A stretch of DNA of 64,000 bases from Isoetes taiwanensis (lineage: Eukaryota > Streptophyta > Lycopodiopsida > Isoetales > Isoetaceae). The DNA lies in the NCBI GenBank assembly GCA_021234155.1, contig JAJEKV010000072.1:3848407-3912406 (forward strand), written 5' to 3'. Shown piece by piece: positions 13,001-25,545 of the stretch. How positions within the stretch are numbered: the stretch's first letter is position 1; every line of letters begins with the position of its first letter. The position numbers were made by a program, and so were the translations under genes. A model generated the notes under the pieces. The model ran no database searches. It saw only the letters and a list, made by a program, of their open reading frames with translations, and was not told where the DNA came from.

Positions 13001-15364
13001 GAATTTCCTCTCCCCAAGGCCACAGGGGCCGGGACGGGCGACCTCCCCTCTGGGAATCGCGATTTGGCTCGCCAATGGACTCGGAAGCGTCGGCGTTGCC
13101 ACGGGGACCAAGTTCGTGTGGCGGAAGACCACCCGACCTCCAAAAGCGCCAAAGTAGCTCACTTCCATCACACTCGTAGTCAATTGGCCTAGGATGTGGA
13201 TGCGGGATCTTTGTCGTGGGCGTGAGTGTTTCTTTCTTTTGCAAAACCGACCTTGTAACTTGCTCCCTAGGGTAATTTCCCATTAGGACGATTTGGCGGT
13301 CGATTTGCCATTAGAACCTCCCGGTGCGAGCGACAAGACAACTGCCCGGTTTCTACAAAGGACCTCGGGGCGCCCAGCGGTTTGACAAGTTCTCCGGATC
13401 CGATCTGGAATCTTTTGGGCCTTCGAAGAGGGGGCCCATGAGCGGAGGATCCAGCGGTCGGATAGGGGAAGAGACTCCGGGAGGGTGGTCATTGGCGTCG
13501 CGGCCCATTTATCTTCATGCCCGAGGAAGGGCTGCCTCGGGAACTTTTGGATCCCGCCTCTTGGGGTCCGGACTCTCCCCTCTTGTAGGGGATCCTGCCA
13601 GGTCTGGCCTCGTTTGACTTGGGGAAACCCCGGCTTCGGTTTCCCAGCGGGCTGCCCATTCCGTTCTAATGCTAACCCTTTGACCTAGACCTTCTCAGAA
13701 AATTTGAAAATTGGGCTGTGTCTTTGGAAATGGATTAGGATTCCGGTGGCAAAAAATCAGAATTTATTTTTCGTACAATGCATTAATTGCGAATTTATGA
13801 ATGTCTTGCCCTTTGCAAAAGCGCCCCGACTTCTACTTGCCACATCGGGAGGAGGACAGGCCCAAACTCGCTCCGTCGGTTCCCCTTGCTCCGTATTCAC
13901 CATTTGCGGCTTCTCGGCCAGGTCCCAAGTGCAGCTTGAGACCAAGTCTCGGCCCCCAAAGCGCCAAACCCTTCTAGAACACGGCAACCCACGGGGTTTT
14001 TCGTTTTGGAGGCCCTCTCCCTGTCGGTCAGGGAAGGACCTTCTTGGCGTGACTTGGCGTGGAGTGGGGTGTTGGCCTTGAGCCACGGACCCTAAAATCC
14101 CGGAGGCTGCTTGCCCGAATTTCCTCTCCCCAAGGCCACGGGGCCGGACTGAGGCGACCTCCCCTCTCGGAATCGCGATTTGGCTACGCCAATGGACTCA
14201 GAGCGTCGGCGTTGCCACGGGGACCAAGTTCCGTGGCGGAAGACCACCCGACCTCAAAAGCGCAAAAGTAGCTCACTTCCATCACACTTTCGTAGTCAAT
14301 TGGCCTAGGATGTGGATCGCGGGATCTTTGTCGTGGAGGCGTGAGTGTTTCTTTCTTTTTGCAAAAACCGACCTTGTAACTTGCTCCCTAGGGTAATTTA
14401 GCCATTCAGGACGATTTGGCGAGGGTCGATTTGCCATTCGAAGGAACCTCCCGGTGCCCGAGCGACAAGACAACTGCGGTTTCTACAAATAGACCTCGGG
14501 GGCCCAGCGGTTTGACAAGTTCTCGGGACCGATCTGGAATCTTTTGGGCCTTCGAAGAGGGGCCCTGAACGGAGGATCAGCGGTGGGATAGGGGAACGGG
14601 CTCGGGAGGGTGGTCATTAAGCGTGCAGCCCCGGGGCGCTGCCGGGGAAGGGCTGCCTCGGGAACTTTTTGGATCCGCCTCTTGGGGTCAGGACTCTCCC
14701 TCTTGTGAGGGATCCACAAGGTCTGGCCTCGTTTGACTTGGGGAAGGGTGCCGGCTTCGGTTGCCACCAGCGGGCTGCCCGGCCGTTCTAATGCTAACCC
14801 TTTGACCTAGACCTTCTCAAAAATTTGAAAATTGGGGTTGTGTCTTTGGAAATGGATTAGGATTCCAGGTGGCAAAAATCAGAATTTATTTTAAGTACAA
14901 TGCATTAATTCTGAATTTATGAATGTCTTGCCACGCAAAAAGCCCCGAGCTTCTACTTGCCACATCGGGAGGAGGACAGGCCCAAACTCAGCTCGGTTCG
15001 GTTCCCTTGCTCGTATTCTCGGTGCGGCTTCTCGGCCGGTCCCAAGTGCATGGACCAAGTCTCGGCCCCAAAGCGCCAAACCCTTCTAGAACACGGCAGC
15101 CCACGGGGTTTTACGTTTTGGAGGCCCTCTCCTTGTCGGTCGGGCGGGACCTTGCCGTGACGGCGTGGAGTGGGGGTGTTGGCCTTGAGATACGGACCCT
15201 AAAATCCCCGGAAGGCTGCTTGCCCGAATTTCCCTCTCCCAAGGCCACGGGGATGGGCAGGCGACCTCCCTCTCGGGCTCCCCGATTTGACTCTGCCAAT
15301 GGACTCGGGGCGTCGGCGTTGCCCTCGGGACCAAGTTACGTGACCAGAAGACCACTCATGTTAC

Positions 15365-15485
15365 CCAACTAAGAAATGAGTTTTAAGCGTTATTTGGTAA
15401 TGCGTGCATGCGGCGTCAATACGTCGCATCGCGGCGTTATTTTGATATAGCGGCGTCGTTTAAACTATTTTTATTTTTTGTTGTG
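15365..15485. repeat. CACTA-like right end, copy 2
   Basis: The array stops at gaccactcatgttaccc, followed by aagaaatgagtttta, CpG-rich words (gcggcgtcaatacgtcgc), gatatagcggcgtcg, ttaaactattt, a T-rich run and gttgtg, then unique sequence from 15,486. The same junction recurs at 23,576-23,707. Comparison with 34,341-34,371 (gtcgctaaaag, a T-rich stretch, ttgttgtg) suggests a CACTA-type terminus. Confidence 0.4.
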
Positions 15486-17312
15486 TACATGTTTGATCTT
15501 GGGGCATGTTTGAGCCTAGACAATGCTTGAGCCCTAAGAGGCTTGTTTGAACCTAGGTAGCATGTTAAACCCTAAAAATGCAAGCGCCCTACCGTTCAAC
15601 ATCTGTAGGCTCCCTCATGGTTCACTCTATGTATTTGGACTTGTTCACCCTACAAAATACCATTATTATTATTTGTTTGAAAGGTAAGCGTTGATCCAGC
15701 AGAAAGCTAGTGGATAGCATCAAATTAAAGCAATGATCGGAGGTTAACTTGGTGGTGGTAACACTGGTTTCAAAAGGTTAGCAAGAAAATCGGAAGTAAC
15801 TAAGATACCATTGAAGACTCTTTGCATGTTTCTAGTCTAGAGGCAATGCTTGAGCCTATGTGGCTTCTTTGAGCCCATGTTCGGCCGTTCTTTATTCCTC
15901 GGAAGTATAATGTATACCAAAGGGGGGGGGAAAGAAAAAATTGAATTGAATGGGTTTTATTGCACCACGAACCAATAGACATAGCCTATCGGGAAGGATT
16001 GCATTGAGGATGTGCATAATATTTGACATATAGAATTTAATGATCGTCTCCTCTAGGTGCTAACTAAGTCGTCATTGTTAGCATACCAACATTTGTATTA
16101 AAATGCACAGTACATCGTATTTAGGTGGAATTGCTCACGGTGTAGATCTTTGCATGGTGGTGGTCCAACCTCTTGATGCTCGTTTTCGGGTGAGTTTGAA
16201 TGCCTTGATCTGCGGAGGGGCTCTTGAGGCGTTATTGACTCCTCTAGCACAACACCTTGGAATATTGGGGCGTCCCTGGGGTGTAGTTTGTATGATAAAC
16301 CACCATGTTGGGTCTTGTCGTCGGTAAAAGAAAAATCACGGTCAAAAGAAATTTGGGCGTGAGATTGATATTGATGGTCTAAATTTTTGAAGTGGATATG
16401 TGTATGTGTGTTTTGTTCACGGTTATGCGGAAGGACAAGCGTCTCACTACCGGTACATCTTACTAAGTTAATGTGAAAAAGCCACTTGTTCTATCATACT
16501 TTCTTTGTAGGCTGGCCCCTTAATTGAAGGTCAAACCAATGTCGACATCGAATATGAAGGTCTTAAAATTGCCACCAACATCCACCTCCATTATAGTCTT
16601 TAACCTCAGGCCCAATCACGGGTGGCTTCGGCCCGATTACGATCGGCAACTTGATTGAAACTCCATGCGTGAATGATGCCATGACTCCTTGATCCTGAAG
16701 TCTTCCACCATGTATGTCAAGAGAACTCACGATAGTGGGTCCCATGCCACCATATCGGGAGTAAGATATATCTTGTCAAAAGCACCATTAATGTCAATAG
16801 ATACAATAACATCAAAAAAAAAATACTGGATTTAGACATCAACATAATTTATTTGCAACTACCTTTTTCATGACACCTTGTACATATGCGTATGCTTACA
16901 TTCGTAGCTGTAATATACTCCCCCTTGTGATATGCATCGGTCAAAGCCTTTGTAGTACCCATTCTCTTTCCATCTTGTCGGCAAGGGTTCATATCCATCG
17001 AGTGCAGGGCTGCGTCTACATTAATAGGTCTCCATTCATGCCTCTTCTCTTCCATTTCTTCTTTGCGTTCTCATAACGAGCAATCCATTTGCCATTGTCT
17101 TGCCAAATTGTAAAGAAAATTGATTAACTATATGATGATCATATCGGTGAGTAACTGCATACCATTGCCTTCTGCCACTACACAATCTTCTCGTCCCCTT
17201 CATCCCTCCATAAGCGAGGTGCATACGGATGTCTGTAGGAAATATATTACGTCATATAGAAAAGTGACTCTTTAGCAAGCCATCCCTCTGCCATACTACC
17301 TTGAGGCGTGCT
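15486..17312 (-). pseudogene. CACTA TNP2 transposase, 3' fragment (duplicate copy)
   Basis: This segment is colinear with 23,708-25,545 over its whole length and breaks off at the same coding position near 17,312, where array sequence resumes. On the minus strand it includes the DUF4216-like part around 16,745-16,540 and, near 17,225-17,040, the run between the DUF4218-like and DUF4216-like regions. Many frameshifts and stops make it non-functional. TNP2 is the DDE transposase of plant CACTA elements, acting in the nucleus on the element's subterminal repeats. Only the 3' end of the gene is present. The best reading is a segmental duplication that carried both the array end and the TNP2 3' portion. 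Confidence 0.7.
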
Positions 17313-20300
17313 CGAGGGATCCAATCTGGCCGATAGGGAACCGGCTCCTGAGGGTGGGAGCCATTAGCGGGTGTACCGGGAGCGCCGCCAGAAGGCCTCG
17401 GGAAACCCTTTTGGATCCCGCCTCTTGCGGGGGTCCTGACTCTCCCCTGTGAGGATCCCTGCAAGGTCCTGGGTCTGTTTGGACTTGGGAAGGGTGCCAG
17501 CTCGTTGCCCCTCGCAACCCGCCGCCCCGACCGCTCTAATGCTAACCCTTCACCTTGTGACCCTCCAAATTTCGAAAATTGGGCTGTGTGCTGGAAATGG
17601 ATTAGCATTCCAGCTGGCAAAAAAATCAGAATTTATTTTCGCATAAATGCATTAATTAAGTAATTTATGAATGCTCTCACATCGGGTAAAAGCTCACTTC
17701 TAATACTTGCCACATTTCCGAGAGGAGTCTCCAAACTCCGGCCCTCCGCCGGGCCTCTGTTCGTATTCTCGGGTTATAGCTGCCAGTCCTGCAATGTATT
17801 TCAGCCCGCCCCCAAAACGCGAACCTTCTGAGAACCCTCGGGCAACCCACAGTGGTTTACGTTTTGAGGCCTCTCCTGGTCGACATTCTCAAGGACCTTT
17901 GCGCCAAGTGGATTCTGACGGGAGGGGTGGACGCCAGAGCACGGACTCCTGTGTGTGGCCACCGAAGCTCGCTGGGTTCCTGGCCTCCTCCCCTGCCTCT
18001 TCGGGACCCGACGGCACCTCCCTCTCCCAATTCCATTTGACTCGCCAATGAACCTCCTCGTGAACGCCGCCACGCTGTCTCGGGACTGTCTGCGGCCAGA
18101 AGCACTTCACCCTCCTCGGACCCAAAGAAGCAAGTAGCTCACTTCCATCACCACACTCCGGGGTCACCAGGATGTGATGGATAATCGCCGAGGGCGAGTG
18201 TTTTCTTTCTTTAAAACCACCTTGTAACTGCTCCCTAGGGTAATTTCGCTACAATATTCCACGCATTTGGTGGTCGATGCTATTCCCGAGCCTCCCCCTG
18301 CTCGCCGAACGACAAGACACCGCTGTTTTGTTGCCGACTCGACTTCCGCTGGGCTTTGTGTGTGTGCCTCCCGATCTGAATCTTTTGGCTCTTCTCCTGA
18401 GGGGCTCCCTTTAACTGGGATCTTAACGGCTGGAACCGGCTGAGGTTTCGGTGGATGCAGCGGCCGCCTCGAACCTTGATCCTCGCTCTGGGGTCCACTC
18501 TCCCTCTCTGTGAGGGATCCCTCGCAAGCACCCAGCCTCGCTTTGGACTTGGGAAGGGTGCTGCCTGCTCCCCGCAACCCGCTGCCTCATCGCTCTAATG
18601 ATAACCCTTGACCTAGACCTTCTCCCAAAAATTTCTCGGGGTAAATTGGGATGCTGGAAATGGATTAGGATTCCAGCTGGCAAAAATCAGAATTTTTTCT
18701 ATAATGCATTAATTATAATTTATGAATGTCTTGCTACCTAATTTCACTTGCTACATCGTGAGGGAGAGGACAGGCCTAAACTCCGCCTCCGGCCAGCCTT
18801 TGCTCCCAGATTCTCAGCTGCAGCCTCGCCAGGTCCCAGTGTAACAGAGACTGTCTCGCCCCCAAACAAACTCTTCTAGAACCCGGGTGCAACCCACGTG
18901 GTTTACGCTTTGGGAGGCCCTCTCCTTGTCGTGATTCGCAAGGACTCATGCTGCGACTTGACGCGGGAGTGGGGTGTTGACTGCAGCAGGGACCCTAAAA
19001 TCCCCCTAAGCCGCCAAGGTTCCCTGACCCTCTCCCCAAGGCCCTGACGCTGACGGGCTAGCCTCCTGAATCGCGATTTGACTCAATGGACTCTAACGCC
19101 GACAAGGTTCTCGGGGATCAAGTTCGCGGGTTGAAGACCACCCGACCTCCAAGAAGCGCCAAAGTAGCTCACTTCCATCACACTCGTAGTCAATTGGGTC
19201 AGGATGTGGATGGATAATGCGCGGAGGGCGGAGTGTTTCTTTCTTTGCAAAACCGACCTTTGTAACTTGCTCCCCTAGGGTAATTTCGCCATTCCTGACG
19301 CATTTGGCAGTGTGGTCGATTTGCCATTCCTCGAGCCTCCTGCGTCTCGCCGAACGACAAGACACCCCGCTTCTACAAGGCCGCATTCCTCGTGACTGCT
19401 TGACAAGTTCCCTCCTGACCGATCTGGAATCTTTTGGGCCTTCCCCCGGAGGGCCCCCTCAACGAGGGATCCAACGGCCGGATAGGGGAACTGCCCGGAG
19501 GGTGGTCATTAGCGCAGCCTGGGAGCCGCCAGGAAGGGGGCTGCCTAGGGAACTTTTGGATCCCGCTCTTGGGTCAGGACTCTCTCCCTCTTGTGAGGGA
19601 TCCCCGCAAGGTCCCCGCCTCGTTTGACTTGGGGAGGTGCCAGCTTCGGTTGCCCACCCAGCGGGCTGCCCCCCACCGTTCTAATGCTAACCCTTTGACC
19701 TAGACCTTCTCCGAAAATTTGAAAAGTGGGCTGTGTGCTGGAAATGGATTAGGATTCCAGCGCCGCCAAAAAATCAGAATTTATTTTCATTTGCAATGCA
19801 TTAATTGGCGACTTATGAATGTCTTGCCCTTTGCAAAAGCCCTCACTTCTACTTGCCACACGGGAGGAGGACAGGCCCAAACTCCTCTCGGCCAGTTCCC
19901 CTTGTTCGTATTCTCGGGTTGACTTCACGGCCAGTCCCAAGTGCAATGCCCCTGGCCCCCAAAACGCAAACCCTTCTAGAACGCACCGCAACCCCGCAGG
20001 TTTTCGTTTTTACAGAGGCCCTCTCCTTGTCGACCGGGCCGACCTTGCGCCCGTGACTTGACGTGGAGTGGGGGGTGTTGGCGTGCCGGTAGCGCGGACC
20101 CTAAAAAAATCCCCGGCTGCTTGCCCCACTTCCTCTCCCAAGGCCACGGGGGCCGGGGCCGGGCGACCTCCCTCCCATCAACAAGATTTGGCTACGCCAA
20201 TGGACTCGAGCGTCGACGTTGCCACCGGGGACCAAGTCTGCGGGCTAAGACCAATCTCGACTCTCCAAGAAGCCAGTGGAAGCTCACTTCCATCACACTT

Positions 20301-23300
20301 CGTAGTCAATTGGCCTAGGATGTGGATGCTGATACCGCCGCGGAGGGCGTGAGTGTTTCTTTCCTTTTGCAAAACCCACCTTTGTAACTTGCTGTCTTCT
20401 AGGGTAATTTCACCATTCCTGTGACACGAGATTTGGCAGGCTCCATTTGCCATTCTCCTGAGCCTCCTGCGTCTCTAACGACAAGCACTGCGGGTTTCTA
20501 AGCAAGGTCAATTTCTCGTGATGCTGTTTGACAAGTTCTCCTGTGACCGATCCGACCTTTGGGCCTTCCTAGGGGCCTCCCAGTCCGAGGATCCAAGGCC
20601 TGGATAGGGAACCGGAGGGTGGTCACAATGCTGCAGGCCTCTGGCTTTTGCCGTGAAGGGCTGCCTCGAACTTTTTCGATCCCCTTGGGGTCCTGACTCT
20701 CTCCCCTTTGTGAGGGATCCCCCGCAAGGTCCCGGCCTCTCTTTGACTTGGGAAGGGTGCCAGCTTTGCGGTTGCTCGCAGAACGGCTGCCCCACCGCTC
20801 TAATGCTAACCCTTTGACCTAGACCTTCTCAAAAATTTGAAAATTGGGCTGTGTGCTGAAATGGATTAGGATTCCAGCTGGCAAAAATCAGAATTTTTTT
20901 CGCACAAATGCATTAATTGCGAATTTATGAATGTCTTGCCCTTTACCGCAGCCCCCGACTTCTACTTGCCACATCCGGGGAGGGAGGACAGGCCCAAACT
21001 CCCGGGCCGTCCGCCTCCCTTCAGAGCGTATTCACCGGCTGCGGCTTCGGCCAGGTCCCAGGCAACAGCGAGCCCAAGTCTCCCCCAAAAAGCAAACCCT
21101 TCTAGAACCTCGGCAACCCACGGGGTTTTACGCTTTGAGGCCCTCTCCTGTCGATTCGGTGGGACCTTTGGCGCCGTGACTTGATCGGGAGTGGGGGTGT
21201 TGGCGCCGGAAGCCGCGGACCCTAAAATCCCCTGAAGTTGCTTGCCCCGAATTTCCCTCTCCCAAGGCCCTGGGGGCCTGACGACGACCTCCCCTCTCCC
21301 AAACGCGATTTGACTACGCCCAATGGACTCGGGACATCGGCGTTGCCACGGGGACCAAGTTCTCCAGGGCGGAGACCACCGACCTCCAAGAAGCAAAAGT
21401 AGCTCACTTCCATCACACTCGTAGTCAATTAGCCTAGGATGTGGATCACGGGATCTTGTCGTGGAGGGCGTGAGTGTTTCTTTCTTTTGCAAAACCGACC
21501 TTGTAACTTGCTCCCTAGGGTAATTCGCCATTTCGGACGATTTAAGGCAGAGTCATTTGCCATTCGAGACCTCCCAGGTGCGGCGACAAGACAACTGCGG
21601 TTTACAAAGTCACCTCGGGGCGCCCAGCGGTTTGACAAGTTCTCCTGACCCATCTGGAATCTTTTGGGCCTTCCCAAGAGGGGCCCCTCGAACGGAGGAT
21701 CCAAATCCGGCCGGATAGGGGAACCGGCTCCGGGAGGTGGTCATTAGCGTGGGAGAGCCCCGCCAGAAGGGCTGCCTCCTGAACTTTTTTTGATCCCGCT
21801 CTTGGGTCCCGACTCTCCCTCTTGTGAGGGATCCCCCGCAAGGTCCCGGCCTCGCTGACTTGGGAAGGGTGCCAGCTGCTGCTTGCCCCCGCAAGGGGCT
21901 GCCCCGACCGCTCTAATGCTAACCCTTTGACCTAGACCTTCTCCCAAAATTTCCCTAAAATTGGGTCAGGCCGGAAATGGATTAGATTCCAAACTGCAAA
22001 AATCAGAATTTATTTTCGTGACAATGCATTAATTGCGAATTTATGAATGTCTTGCCATCGAAAAAGCCCCCACTTCTACTTGCCACATCGGGAGGAGGAC
22101 AGGACCAAACCCTCCGGCCAGTTCCCCTTGTTCGTATTCTCGGCCTGCGGCTTCTCGGGCCAGTCCTGCGTAACAGTACTGTCTCGCCCCCAAACGAAAC
22201 CCTTCTAGAACCCGGGTAACCCACGTGGTTTACGCTTGGAGGCCCCCTCCTTGTCGATTCGGGCGGGACCTTGGCGCCATGGACTTGACGCGGGAGTGGG
22301 GGTGTTGACGCCAGCAGCGGGGACCCCAAAATCCCCCCCTGAGGCGCTTGCCCCGAATTTCCTCTCCCAAGGCCCCCGGGACTGGACGACCCCTCCCCTC
22401 CCAGGAATGACGATTTGACCCTCGCCAATGGACCTCAACGCCGACGCTGTCCACGGGGACCAAGTTCCGCGGGCCAAGACCACCACCTCCAAGAAGCCAA
22501 AGTAGCTCACTCCATCACACCCCGAATAATTGGCCTAGGATGTGGGATGCTGATACCGTTGGAGGGGCGTGAGTGTTTCTTTCTTTTTGCAAACCCAATC
22601 TTGTAACTTGCTCCCTAGGGTAATTTCGCCCATTCCCATTTTGGCAGGGGTCGATTTGCCATTCCTCCGAGCCTCCCTGCGTCTCGAACGACAAGACATC
22701 AAGGGTTTCTACAAGGCCGACCCTCGACGCCCGCTTGACAAGTTCTCCCCACCGATCTGAATCTTTTGGGCCTTCCCAAGAGGGGCCCCCGAACGGAGGA
22801 TCCAACGGGCTGGATAGGGGAACCCACCCTGAGGGTGGTCATTAGCGCACCCCCTGGGGGGAGCCAGAAGGGCTGCCTCGGGAACTTTTTGATCCCGCCT
22901 CTTGGGGTCCCGACTCTCCCCCTCTTGTGAGGGATCCCCGCAAGGTCCCCGCCTCGCTTGACTTGGGGAAGGGTGCCAGCCATGCTGCCCCCGCAACCCG
23001 CTGCCCCCACACCGCTCTAATGCTAACCCTTGACCTAGACCTTCTCCTAAAATTTCTAAAATTGGGCTGTGTGTCGGAAATGGATTAGATTCCAGCCGCA
23101 AAAAATCAGAATTTATTTTCGCACAATGCATTAATTGCGAATTTATGAATGTCTTGCCATCAGCAAAAGCCCCCGACTTCTACTTGCCACATCGGGAGGA
23201 GGACAGGCCCAAACTCGGGCCCGGCCGGGCCTCCCCTTGTTCAGATTCTCTGCGGCTTCGGCCAGGTCCCAAGTGCAACAGACCAAGTCTCGGGCCCCCC

Positions 23301-23575
23301 AAAACGCAAACCCTTCTAGAACGGCAACCCACTGGGGTTCGTTTTGGGAGGCCCCTCCTCCTTGTCGATTCTGGGGACCTTTAGCGCGTGACTCTGATGT
23401 GGGAGGGGTGTTGACGCAAATACCGGGACCCTAAAATCCCCCGAAGCTGCTTTGCCCCAATTTCTCCTCTCCCCAAGGCCTGGGATCTGACGGACCTTCC
23501 CTCTCCTAATCAGCGATTTGACTGCGCCAATGGACTCGAATCGTCGACGCTGCCCCTGACCAAGTTCTGTGGACC
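17313..23575. repeat. Tandem array block 2, ~1.1-kb unit, about 6 copies
   Basis: The same unit as block 1. The acaatgcattaattgcg landmark or its diverged form occurs near 17,642, 18,703, 19,793, 20,904, 22,020 and 23,123 (spacing 1,061-1,116 bp). The block starts mid-unit at gagggatccaatctgg and ends at gaccactcatgttaaccc, the same end point as block 1. Units from 17.3 to 19.2 kb are the most diverged in the window and those from 20.9 to 23.5 kb are nearer the consensus. Spurious 60-190 codon frames on both strands are not conserved between units. Confidence 0.95.
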
Positions 23576-23589
23576 AGAAGACCACTCAT

Positions 23590-23707
23590 GTTAACCCAAC
23601 TAAGAAATGAGTTTTAAACGTCGGCGTATCGCCGATGCGACGTCAATACGCCGCATGACGCTATTTGTTATAGCGACGTCGCTTAAACTATTTTTTTTTT
23701 TGTTGTG
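23590..23707. repeat. CACTA-like right end, copy 3
   Basis: Near-duplicate of 15,365-15,485: aagaaatgagttttaa, CpG words (gatgcgacgtcaatacg), ttgttatagcgacgtcgc, ttaaacta, a run of T and tgttgtg ending at 23,707. Sequence to the right (tacatgtttga) is shared with the duplicate. If this is a true terminus, the array to its left would be the interior of a non-autonomous CACTA element sitting in the 3' flank of the TNP2 gene. Confidence 0.4.
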
Positions 23708-25545
23708 TACATGTTTGATAATCGGGCATGTTTGAGCCTAGACAATGCTTGAGCCTAAGAGGCTTGTTTGAACCTAGGTAGCATGTTCGACCCTAAGGAA
23801 ATGCAACGCCACACGCTCAACATCCGTAGGCTCCTCATGGTTCACTCTATGTATTTGGACTTGTTCACCCTACAAAATACCATTATTATTATCTGCTTGA
23901 AAGGTAGAGCAAAGGATCCACAAATGTAAAGCTAGTGGATAGCATCAAATTAAGCAATGATCGTGTTAACTTGGTGGTGGCAATCGGGTTTAAGGTTAGA
24001 GAAAATCTGGCAACTAAGATACCATTGAAGACTCTTTGCATGTTCTAGTCTAGAGGCAATGCTTGAGCCTATGTGGCTTCTTTGAGCCCATGTTCCACCG
24101 TTCTTTATTCCTCCCATATAATGTATACCAAAAAGGGGGAGGGGGGAAAAAAAAGAATTGAATTGAATGGGTTTTATTGCACAACGAAGACCAATAGACA
24201 TAGCCTATCGTAAGGATTGCAATCGAGGATGTGCATAATATTTGACATATAGAATTTAATGATCGCTCCTCTAGGTGCTAACTAGGAGTCGCCATTGTTA
24301 GCATTGCCAACATTTGTATTAAAATGCCCGGTACATCCTCAGATTTCGTGGAATTGCTCGGTGTAAGATGCCGCATGAGAGCCGGTGGTCCAACCTCTTG
24401 ATGCTCGCTTTCCCGTGAGTTTGAATGCCTTGATCTCGCCGCAGGGCTCTTCGTGACGTTATTGACTCTCTAGCACAACACCTTGGAATATTAAATCCCC
24501 TGGGTAGTTTGTATGATAAACCACCATGTTGGGTCTTGTCGACGGCAGAAAGAAAAAAAAATCTGGTCAAAGAAGTCGGACGCGGAGATTGATATTGATG
24601 GTCTAAATTTTGAAGTGGATATGTGTATGTGTGTACCTGCTCACGCTTGTCCGAAAGGACAAGCGCCTCACTACCGTGGTACATCTTGCTAGAGTTGACA
24701 AAAAAGCCACTTGTTCTATCATACTTTAATGTAGGCCTGGCCCCCTTAATTGAAGGTCAAACCAATCGACATCGAATATGAAGGTCTTAAAATTGCCACC
24801 AACATCCACCTCCATTATAGTCTTTAACCTCCCACCCAATCACAGTGGCTTCCCCGACGACACGACGGCAACACTTGATTGAAACTCCATCGAATGATGC
24901 CATGACTCCGCTAGCCACAAGTCTTCCCCGTATGTCAAGAGAACTCACACGATATAGTGGGTCCCATGCCACCATATCGGTGGAGTAAGATATATACCGC
25001 CAAAAGCACCATTAATGTCAATAGATACAATAACATCAAAAGAAAATACTTCGATTTCACATCAACATAATTTGTTGCAACTACCTTTTTCATGACACCT
25101 TTGTGCGTATGCCCATTCCGTAGTCGTAATATACCCCCTTGTGATATGCATCGGCCAAAGCCTCAGAGTACCCATTCTTTCCATCTTGTCCCAAGTAAGG
25201 GTTCATATCCATCGTGGTACCGGGCTCGCCTATTATGTCGCTCCATTCATGCCTCTTCTCTTCCATTTCTTCCTTTATGCTTCTCATAACGAGCAATCCA
25301 TTTTTGCCATTGGTGCCAAATTGTAAAGAAGAAATTGATTAACCTTAATGATCATATCAAAGGAAATGACTTCGCATACCATTGCCTTCTCGCCACTACC
25401 CCCACAATCTTCTCGCCCCTTCATCATCACTCCATAAGCTTAGGTGCATCCGATGTACCTACGGAAATATATTCTCGTCATATAGAAAAGTGACTCTTTT
25501 CGCAAACCATCCCTCTGCCATACTACCTTCGTGACGTGCTCTTTG
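23708..25545 (-). pseudogene. TNP2 C-terminal part: DUF4218/DUF4216-like
   Basis: In the minus-strand direction, 25,545-25,440 continues the DUF4218-like region with a frame reading DGLRKESLFYMT, like the GWLVEESLTF segment of TNP2-associated DUF4218. Around 24,975-24,720 the frames read GVMASFDGVSIK and then, after a frameshift, VGGNFKTFIFDVDWFDLQL, matching the DUF4216 pattern of a Tyr/Val-Gly-Gly...Phe-Lys...Phe-x-x-x-Trp-Phe-Asp signature. These domains follow the catalytic domain in plant TNP2 proteins. The rest to 23,708 is frame-broken and probably includes intron or 3' UTR. A second copy of the segment is at 15,486-17,312. Confidence 0.6.

Larger units (their letters stand above)
4039..15356. 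repeat. Tandem array block 1, ~1.1-kb unit, about 11 copies
   Basis: A landmark reading acaatgcattaattgcgaat recurs at about 4,911, 6,011, 7,097, 8,212, 9,326, 10,437, 11,549, 12,661, 13,773 and 14,896, with a diverged copy near 4,430. The spacing is 1,086-1,123 bp. Other landmarks repeat in the same order: cccttctagaacacggcagc, cacggggttt, gtgacttggcgtggagtggg, the reduced word cactcgtagtcaatt, ggatccgcctcttgggg and gacctagaccttctc. The unit has no conserved open frame. Copies between 7 and 14.9 kb are the most uniform and copies at the left edge the most diverged, as expected for arrays homogenised by unequal exchange. Differences cluster at CG and CHG sites and are often one- to three-base indels. 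Confidence 0.95.

Noticed and set aside
4922-23434. Dozens of 60-190 codon frames in the 1.1-kb array (for example those starting MRIYECLA or MNVLPF)
   Set aside because: They recur only because the DNA recurs. Frames change from unit to unit through indels, both strands and several frames are open at once, and no domain is recognisable.
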